Assembly: GCA_963854835.1 (NCBI GenBank)
Contig: OY978530.1
Span: 35,478,639-35,542,638, forward strand
DNA: 64,000 nucleotides
DNA from: Megamerina dolium
Taxonomy: Eukaryota > Arthropoda > Insecta > Diptera > Megamerinidae
Reading direction: 5' to 3'
The position numbers and the translations under genes were made by a program. The notes under the pieces were generated by a model that worked only from the letters and a program-made list of their open reading frames with translations, searched no databases and was not told where the DNA came from. How positions within the stretch are numbered: position 1 is the stretch's first letter; every line of letters starts with the position of its first letter. This document shows, piece after piece, positions 23,026 to 32,700 of the stretch.

Positions 23026-23453
23026 TGTTACGCCGCTGTGAATAACTAATATGCAGCGCCGCCGCTTATGTACCGCCACCTTAGGGTTTTGCCTTCTTCT
23101 TTACTAGTTTATTCCTTTATCTCTCAATGTACTCATTTGCTCTCTATTGAAATTTCTCTTGCAATTGTGTAGACTTAAAAATAACGGAATATTGTAATTT
23201 GTTACAGTTAATAGGAATCAATCATTTTAAAATATAGTTGAATCGTATGTTAATTAGTTTCTTTTTGATTGCACTTGTGAGCAGGTATATCTCTTTTGGA
23301 CAAAAAACACAAGTGTAAGAATATTGTAATATTTAATATTTGTAACACCTAATATAAATAATGAATAAATTTTAGATTTTAGCATCTCGCCGTTTCTGGC
23401 TTACTGCTGATTCATTTATCGCTGAAAATACTGTTTTTTCTACTGTGCTCACA
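23026..23453 (+). repeat. 3' LTR of the complete BEL element
   Basis: 428 bp, identical by eye to 16531-16958. It ends TGTGCTCACA and is followed by the CTTTC duplication at 23454-23458. Confidence 0.95.
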
Positions 23454-23458
23454 CTTTC

Positions 23459-24204
23459 AGATTGGCAATTCCTCGTAAGGGGTGATGGTCAGTGTAGATT
23501 TTGAATGGTCTACCCAGTAGATAGGCTCTATAATTCTTTACAGCCCACACGATAGCCAAGAATTCCTTTTCAATAGTGGAATATCTTTTCTTAGTATCAC
23601 TGAGGGCTCTGCACGCAAGGGCTATTGGTCCATCTTTTCCAATTTAACCTTGCGATAGAACTGCCACCAAGGCTTCATTGCAGGCATCTGTTGTCAGCCC
23701 AAAAAGTTTGGTAAAATCCAGATATGCTAAAATTGGTGGAGAGCATATTGCCCCATTTAAATCTTCAAAAACTTGCTCGCATTATTCGGTCCATTCAAAT
23801 TTTACGTTTTAGAAAAATATTAATTTAGAGCACCATGCCTGCCATATTTTCAACAAACTTTAGATAATAATTTACTTAGCCTAAGAATACCTGAACGTCT
23901 TTCTTATTTCTTGGAACAGGAATATTTTTCACACATTCTGACTTACTGGGATCTGGCAATACCCCTTCCTCAGTGCATTTATGGCCTAGGTAAATTATCT
24001 CTCTTCGTAGAAACGGGCACTTCTCTGTGTTTTGTTTCAGGTTATGTTTACGTAAGAGTTCAAACACTCTTCACAAACGCGATTCATGTTGTGCCAAATT
24101 CCGACCGTAAACAACATTGTCATCCAAATATACAAAACAATCTATTCCCTGAAGTCCAGTCAATACATGATTCATTAATCTTTGAAAAGTAGCAAGTGCT
24201 CCCG
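23459..24204 (-). pseudogene. Gypsy fragment 2, RNase H and late RT (right of the BEL insertion)
   Basis: The minus strand shows RNase H text near 23460-23600 ([22 protein letters not shown]) and, at 24067-23876, ELLRKHNLKQNTEKCPFLRR, EIIYLGHKCTEEGVLPDPSK and RNKKDVQVFLG from the RT thumb. It continues the same element as 15400-16525 and flows into the RT palm at 24205. Frames are broken. It is related to 55370-55950 on the plus strand. Confidence 0.85.
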
Positions 24205-25020
24205 TTAACCCGAAGGCATTCTATTAAATTCATAATGGCCGACACTTGAACAAAAAGCGGTTTTTTCTCTGTTAGATTCTTCCATTAGCACTCGATAATA
24301 ACAACTGACCAGATCAAGTGTAGTGAAATATCTACTATGACCTAACTGATCCAATATTTCAGAGACGCGAGGAATAGAAAAAATCTGTTTAATGGTGGCA
24401 TCGTTCAGTTTTCTGAAATCAACAGCTAGTCTCCATTTCTTTTTTCCATTGCTTCCCGCCTTCTTTGGGACTAATATTATAGGGGAATTCCATGGGTAAG
24501 AGCTGGGAACGATTATTTCATCTTCAAAAATTTCATTTACCTGCCTATTAATCTCTTCCTTATGCACTTCTGGTAACCTGTACTGTCTCTTATTTATTGG
24601 TGTCTGATCTGCCTTTACTGGTATCGTGTGCTTTATACCTGTTGTGTAAGACAAGCCTTCCAAATAAAACAAATCGTGAAATGATTTGAGGATGCCTTCC
24701 ATCGATTTTCTTTCTTCCATCTTTAGGTTTGAATCCAACTTAACTGTTTCTACATTCTGTCCTATGAATGTAGGACCTAATCTCCCTGTTTTTGGAGTAT
24801 AATTTACTTGCGGCTTTATATTGTTAGTGAACGACGTATAAGATAGATTGAACTCATGCTCATATTGCTTACACTTAATACAGAAGGACGTATTTTTCCT
24901 TTTAAAGCATTCTTCCCTGGTGTATCCCTTCTTGTCGCAGAAGGAACAAGTGGGAACTTTCCTTTGGCTGTTTTGGGGATTTACGGTATTCTTTGTGTAC
25001 TGATCTGCCTCAAATGACAC
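24205..25020 (-). pseudogene. Gypsy fragment 2, zinc knuckle joined directly to RT
   Basis: A 271-aa open frame. Near the start is CSFCDKKGYTREEC, a CCHC-like knuckle whose His is Tyr. After about 60 residues it passes into the pre-RT region (SYTTGIKHTIPVKADQTPIN, RQYRLPEVHKEEINRQVNE), then VPSSYPWNSPIILVPKKAGS, KKKWRLAVDFRKLNDATIKQ and YFTTLDLVSCYYR. The aspartic protease expected between knuckle and RT is absent, so an in-frame deletion made this join. The RT LDLASGYHQ box is altered to LDLVSCYYR. The frame ends before the YVDD box. Confidence 0.8.
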
Positions 25021-26070
25021 CTTATTATTCCTGTTGTAACGCCACTGTTACATGTTTGGGTCTGACAAACTTCATTAGAATTTAATAGTGTATTGAGACT
25101 TGCATTGTCTCCCGCGTTTAGCTGATAGTGGTGTTGCCCTCTTTCGAGCAGGACACCCGTATTTGGGGCCTCCTCTGCTAGTTTCTCTAACGTGCCTTTC
25201 TTGCTTAGCATATGGATTGTAAGCATTGGTTCACTAAGGCCTGCAACAAACGATTTCTTTGCGGACGTCTCTAGTTCATGCAGTAGTGCTTGGTCTCCTT
25301 TTCCCCCATATGAGACTCTTTTTTGCCAAAACCAAATTAAACGCATATCCGTATAGGCGTTGCTTTGTGCAGCACATGAAGTCTTGCAGCTCATCTGGTT
25401 TTATTCTTTTACTGGCTAATTCACAGCCAGAGATAAATTGATAGACTTCTGTTCTTAAATTTTTCGACTCAACTCCAGTGAGTACTAGAACTAGTCTGCG
25501 CTATCTCGTCTATACACATTTTGTCTGATGTTTGTGGCTGCGGGTTCGTAAGTATCTTCCTTACTGGTGTACGGCGGCGAAGAGGTGTCTCTGCTAAACT
25601 GCGTTCCCTCTTAAAATTTCTTACTTCGGCCTGGAGATCGCACAGTGTCCACGGAGGTTCGGAGTCTCTTTTCTATAAATTCCTCTGAAATATTCCCCTC
25701 CTTAAGTAGTCCTTCTAACTCCTGATATCTTCTGTGGAGTTCTGAGTTCTTTGCGTCTAGTTGTTCAGCTTCCAACCCTTGCTTCACAATCCTAAATATG
25801 AAGTTTCTTATTTACGCTTCTGTTGCATCCAAATTGTCTTTCACTGTTATACTCGCTTCACCCTTCGTTTTTAGAAGGTCTCCGAATTCAGATAATGTAG
25901 CTTCTAGCTCCTCATCTGGTGCTAGTACTTTGCCGTGTTGTACTTTCCATTTTATGAGTTCGTATTGTTAATAGGTGCTACGTCGCTTAATTAAATCCCA
26001 CACGAAAGTGTTGGTTTCCTGAATTGTAATATCTAAGGAGATACTTACCTCCATCCGACATTATCCTAGA
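24981..26070 (-). pseudogene. Gypsy fragment 2, gag remnant
   Basis: 24981-25394 is a 137-aa Gag piece (KSFVAGLSEPMLTIHMLSKK, GTLEKLAEEAPN). Upstream to about 26065 broken frames continue to a likely Gag start reading ISLDITIQETNTFVWDLIKR. The same start is recognisable at 52450 in the plus-strand relative. Several stops. Confidence 0.7.
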
Positions 26071-26134
26071 ACACAAATTGATTTTACTGCGTTAAACGTT
26101 TAATGTAAAATATCTTATCTGTCAAGATACTTTG

Positions 26135-26165
26135 CAGTATCATACCGGCTGCTCCAAAATGTTGT
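26135..26165 (-). promoter_or_regulatory. Primer-binding site of gypsy fragment 2
   Basis: The minus strand reads TTTTGGAGCAGCCGGTATGA then TACTGCAAAGTAT, matching the site at 52324-52360 (TTTTTGGCGCAGCCGGTAGG). 17.6/297-like gypsy elements use a TGGCGCAG-type site at this position. One base of TGGCGCAG is changed. Confidence 0.65.
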
Positions 26166-26720
26166 GTCTCCTTCGCAGAGGTCACAATATTTACTTAAAT
26201 ATTTTACTTTATAGGACTTACACTTTTCTTCCTTGTCCGCTTTAAAAATGAATCTCAATTCGTTCATTTGTTACAGTCTTTATTTGTCACTGTCACTAAA
26301 CTTCTTTTTACAATGACTTTTGTCACTTAATCTGTACTTGCTCTACTTTTCTTTTAACTTTACTTTTTTTACAATACCTTGTACACGTTGACTTTTTACA
26401 TTTGTTACTACTGTTATTTTTCCCTTTTACTATAACTTTTGAACCTTCACTTTTTACCTTTTACAATAACTTTTTACTGTTACTCTTCTTTTTTACTATA
26501 ACTTTTACGTTTATTCTTTAATTTTGCATATAAAACAATCTTCTTTTCTTAACTAACTTCATTTCAGAAGTTCTCTTATTTTATATAGCCCAATTTTACA
26601 CTTTTACCTCATTCTTGAATATAGAAATTCTGAAGAAATTGCAACTTCTTCAGTTCATCAATTCATTGCCATCTCTTCAGAAGGTCATCGTTATAATTTC
26701 AGCTTTCTTTTTCGTTTTTA
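26166..26720 (-). repeat. Probable 5' LTR of reversed gypsy fragment 2
   Basis: Sequence beyond the primer-binding site in the reversed element is pyrimidine-rich and AT-rich. Parts resemble 9915-9960 (TTTTTACTGTTACTCTTC) and 13120-13330. The outer boundary cannot be fixed. Confidence 0.5.
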
Positions 26721-26992
26721 TGCTGTAACGCGTGCCTTTTGTTTCTAGCTGAGGTATTACTCAGTCAGCCAGGGTCAAACAAGAGAGCAGCGTTAAAACT
26801 CTTGTTGTAGAGGAGGACCGAATTCCGCACGATTGCCTATTGGCAATCAATTCACCGACACCAGAAGAGTGTTCGGTTGGTACTAATGGAACTACTACTA
26901 CTCTGTTTGATTTTTCTTTATTCTCCTTCCTTTCTTTCTTTTTACAATTTTTCAATACAATTTCAATTTCTTATTCTACTTCTAAGTGGAAT

Positions 26993-27356
26993 TAAAAAAA
27001 AAAATAAATATGTGACACTTAAAGCCCCGAAGGGCTCATTGGTCGAGCTTCTCTTCAATTACTGTTGTGCGTGTTAAATTTTGGACAGTATTAAAAGGGA
27101 CCTACTTATTTTAGCCGGTTGCGAATGGCAGAACCCTTGCGACATCACTTTTTCTGAGCTTTGTCACAGAGTTCTTTTAGAAGCTTTTTCATGGCAAGTT
27201 GTTACTGTCGGAAGAATTGCCAATTGCTTGCGATAGGTGGGTACCGTTCGAAAGAAAAATCTTTTCGATATTAAATTTGTTATGCATCAGCCGGGGATTG
27301 AACCACGACCTACAGATCAGAAGGCCAACACACTAACCCCTGAGCCATGGCACCCC
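26993..27356 (-). mobile_element. tRNA-derived SINE, copy 1
   Basis: Minus-strand head has a tRNA-like pol III promoter: A-box-like TGGCTCAGGGGTTAG near 27333-27347 and B box GGTTCAATCCC near 27293-27303. The body matches copy 3 over its full length, including GACAAAGCTCAGAAAAAGTG and the tail with GCCCTTCGGGGC then an A/T-rich end. CTAAGTGGAAT flanks both sides (26982-26992 and 27357-27367), an 11-bp target-site duplication. It needs a LINE's enzymes to move. Confidence 0.88.
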
Positions 27357-27367
27357 CTAAGTGGAAT

Positions 27368-28269
27368 ACCTAACGTTACTTATACAATGAGGATTTGTAG
27401 GATTGACCAGTGCCACCTGGTCGCACCTAATGAATCAGTCGTCTGGCAGATCCGCATCAGCAGAAGTCTCCAAGAGACTGAGAGTTGTGTAGGCTAGCCT
27501 GGTACAGGGGTCTCGTCTATCTAGGACCCTGGCCTCACACCTAAAAGAGGGAGACCTTTATAGCAATATATAGGAAGAACCAACGGGGTGGCGGATGGTT
27601 GCTCCTGATATATGCGGTTGGTCAATGACCCCGGGCAGAGCTGATGGCTCGCAGGCGGCTACTATAAGCTAGCGGTGGAAAACAGACAGCAAGAACTACT
27701 TATAGTCGTCGAGCGAATTACTGCCTGCCCGACTATAAGAGCACTCGATCGTATAGCCAGCTATTCGAACTGGCCGATTCCAAAAATTTTAGCAAGATCG
27801 TTTCAACTAGTATGTCGGATCAGGACTTACTCGATCAAGCATTGATTGGCTTTATTACCTTTTTTTCTCATGCTTACGTTGGCAAGTCATACACTTTTAG
27901 TACATCTCCATATATAAAGCATTTAAGAATTATGTAGTGTAAATTTCCTATGATGCTGTAACAGGCTTAGTTTTGCCCTGCTACAAGTACTAACATTAGT
28001 CTTGCAGACTGTATAATACCATTTACGAAAATACTCCATGCTGTTCAATCCCTTAGTTATGGGCACGAGTGCCAACATAACCGATCTCTGACATGTAAAC
28101 AAGTTGCGCTATCCGTGGGGAATCCAAGTATTTCATAACTATTGATCTTACCTCGGGGTTCCACCAAAACCAGATGAACGAGTCCTATATACCAAAAACG
28201 GCATTTTCTACAATTATTGATAAATACACAATTTTTGAGACTTCCTTTTGAATTTAATAATTGATGTGT
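27368..28269. other. No gene recognised
   Basis: 27368-27800 is more GC-rich than its surroundings, with a CCTGGTACAGGGGTCTCGTC-type stretch and no domain. It could be a LINE 5' untranslated region, but nothing proves that. 27800-28269 is AT-rich and equally unassigned. Confidence 0.4.
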
Positions 28270-30080
28270 AGAAAGAATACCCGGGAAAATTATGCCACGT
28301 TTACATAGACGACACAGCCATACTCAGAAGGGATCAGGATTAACACCACAGAAATACTGATACAACCTTCGCAAGGTTGAACAATGTCAATTTAAGTCAA
28401 TTTTTAAAAAGTTCGGTTTGTGAGAACGAGCGTGGAGTTTTGTGGTACATTATTACATCAGACGACATTCTGCCCGATCCTACAAAAATTAGGGCATCAC
28501 AAAACCTGCAACCGCCTGAAAAGCTAAAAGAATTAAAACTCTTCCCAGGGATGACGTCTTATTACAGAAAATTTATCTAGAATTATGCCAAAATCGCAAA
28601 ACCTCTGACAGATCTAACATTCAAGTAAAAATATCAAAATCACCCTTGTCGATGGTTTCCTCTTTTCCGATTTCGAAAAACTCTTTAACGTGACGGCAGA
28701 CGAATCTAACTACGCTACAGTTGCTGTCCTGTCAGAAGTAGAATACGGAAAAGATATATATTTCTCGCTCCCTGAATATAGCTCAAGAAAACTATTCCAC
28801 TAACGAAAAGGAGATGTTAGCAATAGTGTGGGTGCTTGACAACCTGCGCTTCAATAAGTATGGAGCTAAATTCATTAGAATATACACAGACAACCAACCT
28901 CTCACCTTTGCTCTCTGAATCAGGAATTACAATTCGAAACTCAAAAGGTGGAAAGCTCGCATAGAAGAGTACGACTATGAATTGATTTACAATCCAGACA
29001 AATCCAATTACGTGCAGACGCTCTGTCAAAATTGAAATGCCAAACCAACTGTGGAACGGATCTTTACATGTTAAACGGTGTTAATGAAGATGACTGCACC
29101 ACAGACACTGCCAGTGAAGACGGAAGTGATCCGTTATGGATAGGAATGGCTGTTAGAGTCTCCACCACTGTAATGGTAAACGAGAGTGAGGCAATCTACA
29201 GAGCTGAGCAAGATTCCTCGGACTTGATACACCATGTTTCAGTAACCAGATCATCATCAGAGAGCGAAACGACACATTGGCAGAAATCTTAAAAATACGA
29301 CTAAATCTTTCGGTTATCAATGGTATCATACATACATGAAAATCGTATCCACCTGCTGCAGAATGTATATTGTAAACATTTTTTATATTACAAACTAAGA
29401 ATAACTCAAAGGCTAGTTGAAGATATTGCCAACGAAGATCAAATTTGTAACGTTATCGATGAAGAACACGGAGGATCTCGCAGAAATCCGACAGAAAACA
29501 GGCAACAAATTCTAGAGCAATATTTTCCCAAGATGACCAGCAGAATAAAACAGTACATCAAGGCATGCGAGAACTGTCAATTCTATTCATACCAAAACTA
29601 AAGGATCCACCTACTCGGAAAAACCCTTGTGAAATATTGCATACATACATTTTCGAAAAACGAAACGAGAAATTCCTAAGTTGCATGGACAAATTCTCTA
29701 AATTTGCCAAGTTCTTCCATATAAAAAGTCGATCTGGAGTACAGCTTCGAATCACATTCGCGAAAATCCTTCAGTATTATACGATATCAAGAATGGTAGT
29801 TACAGAGAACGAAAGGAGATTCATTAGTCCGCTGATTTTCAACTACATTAGGGGCTTGGGGGTTAAACTCTAAACACCAATTGAAAGAAGCGAGGCCAAT
29901 GGCTAAATTGAAAAGCTCCACTTTTCTATTTTCCATTTTCTAAATATACCGCTGCCTGCAGACAGATATGAGAAACACAAGTTGTAAGAACCTTTACATT
30001 GCGGTAGACCGCTACAACAATACGGTTCACTTCGTTACCAATCAAAAGCCAAGAGATATTTTTTTCAACAGGAATTAAAA
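28270..30080 (+). pseudogene. Decayed Ty3/gypsy pol fragment
   Basis: 28377-28580 carries the RT thumb (DDILPDPTKIRASQNLQPPE, GMTSYYRKFI). RNase H follows in broken frames (FNVTADESNYATVAVLSEVE, NIHRQPTSHL). 29320-29601 is the integrase zinc region (EEHGGSRRNP, FPKMTSRIKQYIKACENCQF). 29565-29873 is the catalytic core (SCMDKFSKFAKFFHIKSRSG, RMVVTENERRF). 29950-30060 shows YIAVDRYNNTVHFVTNQKP. The element resembles gypsy-type families and is a different family from the 17.6-like pieces. Gag, protease and most of RT are missing. Confidence 0.75.
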
Positions 30081-30319
30081 AAACCCACATATTGAAAAAA
30101 TTATTAAGTAAAATGACAAAATTTAAATGAATTTAAATAATTAGTATTAGAAACGATGAAAAGGCACACAAAGAAACAAAAGAATATGAAAAGGCACATA
30201 TGCAAAAGAAAAAAAGTACGAATGGACAGAAATAAGGAAAACTAAAATTTATAAAAGGCACGAAGTAAAAAAAGGCACAATATAAAAATAAGACAAAAGA
30301 AAAGGGTCGCTAGACGAAA

Positions 30320-30660
30320 AAAAAAATTAATATATGACACTTATAAGACCTGAAGGGCTTTTTGGCAGAGCTTCTCTTTCAGCGCTGCTTTGTGTCCTAA
30401 ATTTTGGACAGAAAGGACCTACTTATTTCAGCCGGTTCCGAACTACAGAACCATTGTGATATCACTTTTTCTAAGCTTTGTTACAGAATTATTTTAGAGG
30501 TGTTTCCCTAGCAAATCGTTGCTGCCTGAAGAGTTGACAATTGCTTGCCGTTCGTTTGTTCGAAAGTAAAACCTTTTCGATATTAAAGTTGTACTTCAGC
30601 CGGGGATTAAGCCCATGACCTACAGATCAGGAGGCCGACGCATTAACCACAGAGCTACAA
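30320..30660 (-). mobile_element. tRNA-derived SINE, copy 2
   Basis: Same family as copies 1 and 3 but more diverged. The head at about 30655 reads GTAGCTCTGTGGTTAATGCG and the B box is changed to GCTTAATCCC. The body keeps AGAAAAAGTGATATCACAAT and the tail GAAGCTCTGCC...AAAGCCCTTCAGG. No clear target-site duplication. Confidence 0.8.
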
Positions 30661-30726
30661 ACGCATGATACTTTAACTACTATATATTAATAATCTAGAA
30701 TATAAGCAAATGTATAATTTTCATTT

Positions 30727-31093
30727 GGGCACGTGGGTGCCGTAGCTCAGTGGTTAGTGTGTTCGCCTTCTGATCTGTAGGTCGTGGTTCAATCCCCGGC
30801 TGATGCATAACAAATTTAATATCGATAAGATTTTTCTTTCGAATGGTACCCACCTGTCCGCAAGCAATTGGCAATTCTTCCGACAGTAACAACTTGCCAT
30901 GAAAAAGCTTCTAAAAGAATTCTGTGACAAAGCTCAGAAAAAGTGATGTCGCAAGTGTTCTGCCGTTCGGAACCGGCTAAAATAAGTAGGTCCCTTGTAG
31001 TACTGTCCAAATTTAAGACGCACAACAGTAATGGAAGAGAAGCTCGGTCAATGAGCCCTTTCGGGCTTTAAGTGCCACATATTTATTTATTTT
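30727..31093 (+). mobile_element. tRNA-derived SINE, copy 3, complete
   Basis: 367 bp flanked by a perfect 14-bp duplication TATAATTTTCATTT (30713-30726 and 31094-31107). Head: A box TAGCTCAGTGG at 30743-30753 and B box GGTTCAATCCC at 30786-30796, about 33 bp apart as in tRNA genes. The tRNA-like part is about 75 bp, followed by an unrelated body and a tail GAGCCCTTTCGGGCTTTAAG that can form a hairpin. It lies head to head with copy 2. Confidence 0.92.
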
Positions 31094-31189
31094 TATAATT
31101 TTCATTTTTTTTAGATAGATTCGTAGAATATGAAAGTGATTGGACCGTCAACGGATACTTCAAACTGGCTCACTCAATAGACTTGGATT

Positions 31190-31530
31190 ATTTTAATCAG
31201 GCCTTATGAATGAGGAAGAAGTTGAGATACGGATATCGAGCAAAATTTTGGGTGTGAAGGAGCAGATATCCGAAATCGTACGAGCAGCTCAGATGGCGAC
31301 AACAGAAATCACTAACACGAACCAAATGCACCAAGCAGAAGTCAAACAAAAATCACAGAAGAAAAAGTGCTTCCGTACCAGAATCTTATAGAGAAAACCG
31401 AGTATGTTAAACCATCAATGTACACAAACGAAACACTTCTCATCTATGTACTAAATGTAGCGAAGGTTAAATCTGACCGATACCGTCTATTACTAGTGAA
31501 AGCTGCTTCATCTAATGCCAAAAGATAATT
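31190..31530 (+). pseudogene. Possible envelope-like fragment of a gypsy element
   Basis: A 61-aa frame (31206-31391: VEIRISSKILGVKEQISEIV, TEITNTNQMHQAE) is followed in another frame by SMYTNETLLIYVLNVAKVKS. The style resembles env-like ORFs of insect gypsy elements, placed where an env would follow the pol fragment at 28270-30080. No signal peptide, cleavage site or membrane segment is visible. This is a weak call; it is broken and cannot be expressed as a whole. Confidence 0.3.
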
Positions 31531-31659
31531 ATGAATCAGTATGAAAGGTAGGGTATTGCCGGGCCGGCGATTGTTCTGCAATCAGTAATACGACAATCTG
31601 GGAAGCGAACGTGATAAGAAATCGGTTAGAGGAAATATGCTTATCAAGATATAAATCAT

Positions 31660-32580
31660 ACACAATACTTTCAAATCGCCTTAAATTTTACAATGTCCTT
31701 TCTTTTTAGGCGGATATGTCTTTGGCTTTTCAGTAGGCGTAACGCCAAAGCATTGGAATGCCTCTTAAGCTTATATAAATAGTTTTCCTTTCTTCCTTTA
31801 GAAGTTATTAAACGTTAGCCCCAGTGGATATTCTTTGCATTAAGATTTCCAGCACGTATATATTTAGTACCGAGGTTACTGAAAATGTTTGTATTACTTC
31901 TCATCAATATTAGATCTGGGTGGACAGTAAATAGCTGAGATTGTTAGGCCTTTGATATATTCTTCGAGCAGAAGAGTCGTTGCTTGTAAGTGATCGGTTT
32001 AGTAGCTCTGCATTGGGAAATTAATTTTTTTTTTATAAAAATAGCTGTAAAACCAGGAGCTTTGCAACCATGGTGCTAGGTGTCATAAACTGTGTATTCT
32101 CCCATTTGAAAATAATTTTGTTTTAGTAAGGTGAGTTTCCGCTATTAGCATCAATTCTATGGAGTGTTCTTTGAAAAGCAGTTTATGCTCATTTTTATGT
32201 GCCATTTCAGTGGCAGATTTTTGAAGCACTCATGGCTTCGCTAGGAGGGATTGCAAAAGCAGATTCTGGTTTCGTATCATGTCTTGCATCATGCTCAGCA
32301 TTAAACACATGAAATGTGTTGCTATAAACAATTGCATTGTTTTCTCCAGCGAACTATTCTCTTCACTAGATGGTTATATCGAAGGAGCTAATTCGATATA
32401 ACCCTCTGTTTGAAATTGGGGTTCGCCAGAAGAACCATCATGAGTAGCAGGTATGAGAGGAACACTTTTAGCTGGTTTCGACTGAGACTTAAGTTTTTGT
32501 TTAAGGCTGACGTATACAGAACAGCCTCTAAAGTTGGATGTGTGATTTTCACCGCAGTTACTGCATTTCTTTTACTCTAG
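31660..32580 (-). pseudogene. Jockey-clade LINE fragment: ORF1 zinc knuckle and start of endonuclease
   Basis: The minus strand near 32520-32575 reads KKCSNCGENHTSNFRGCSVY, the last CCHC knuckle of a Jockey ORF1 protein, then KQKLKSQSKPAKSVP. At about 32170-32060 it reads HSIELMLIAETHLTKTKLFS, the N-terminal endonuclease signature with catalytic Glu, and at about 31900 AIYCPPRSNI. Many stops. Upstream ORF1 and downstream RT are missing. Confidence 0.7.
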
Positions 32581-32589
32581 AGTCTTCCT

Positions 32590-32700
32590 TTGGCTATTCA
32601 CATTTTCAACCGTCTGCCTTGTGTTTTCGCCTTTATCGAAGAAAAACTGTAAAATATGGCGTATTTTCTCTTTACTGGTGTCCATCTTTGACTCTTGCTC
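32590..32700 (-). pseudogene. Mariner transposase N-terminal fragment
   Basis: The minus strand from about 32693 reads MDTSKEKIRHILQFFFDKGE then NTRQTVENVNS, the first helix-turn-helix of mariner transposases. It is cut after about 35 residues, where it meets the Jockey zinc-knuckle fragment. No catalytic domain is nearby. Confidence 0.6.

Larger units (their letters stand above)
16531..23453 (+). mobile_element. Structurally complete BEL/Pao LTR retrotransposon
   Basis: 6,923 bp bounded by two 428-bp LTRs that I find identical when read side by side, flanked by CTTTC on both sides. One ORF of 1958 codons covers gag to integrase with no stop or frameshift. A polypurine tract sits directly before the 3' LTR. 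It interrupts the reversed gypsy fragment 2 between its RNase H and its integrase. Identical LTRs and an open ORF mean insertion was very recent on an evolutionary scale. It is the best candidate for an active element here. Confidence 0.95.

Noticed and set aside
30734..30808. Functional tRNA gene
   Set aside because: It has A and B boxes but continues into a SINE body with target-site duplications, and related copies occur at 26993-27356 and 30320-30660. It is a tRNA-derived SINE head.
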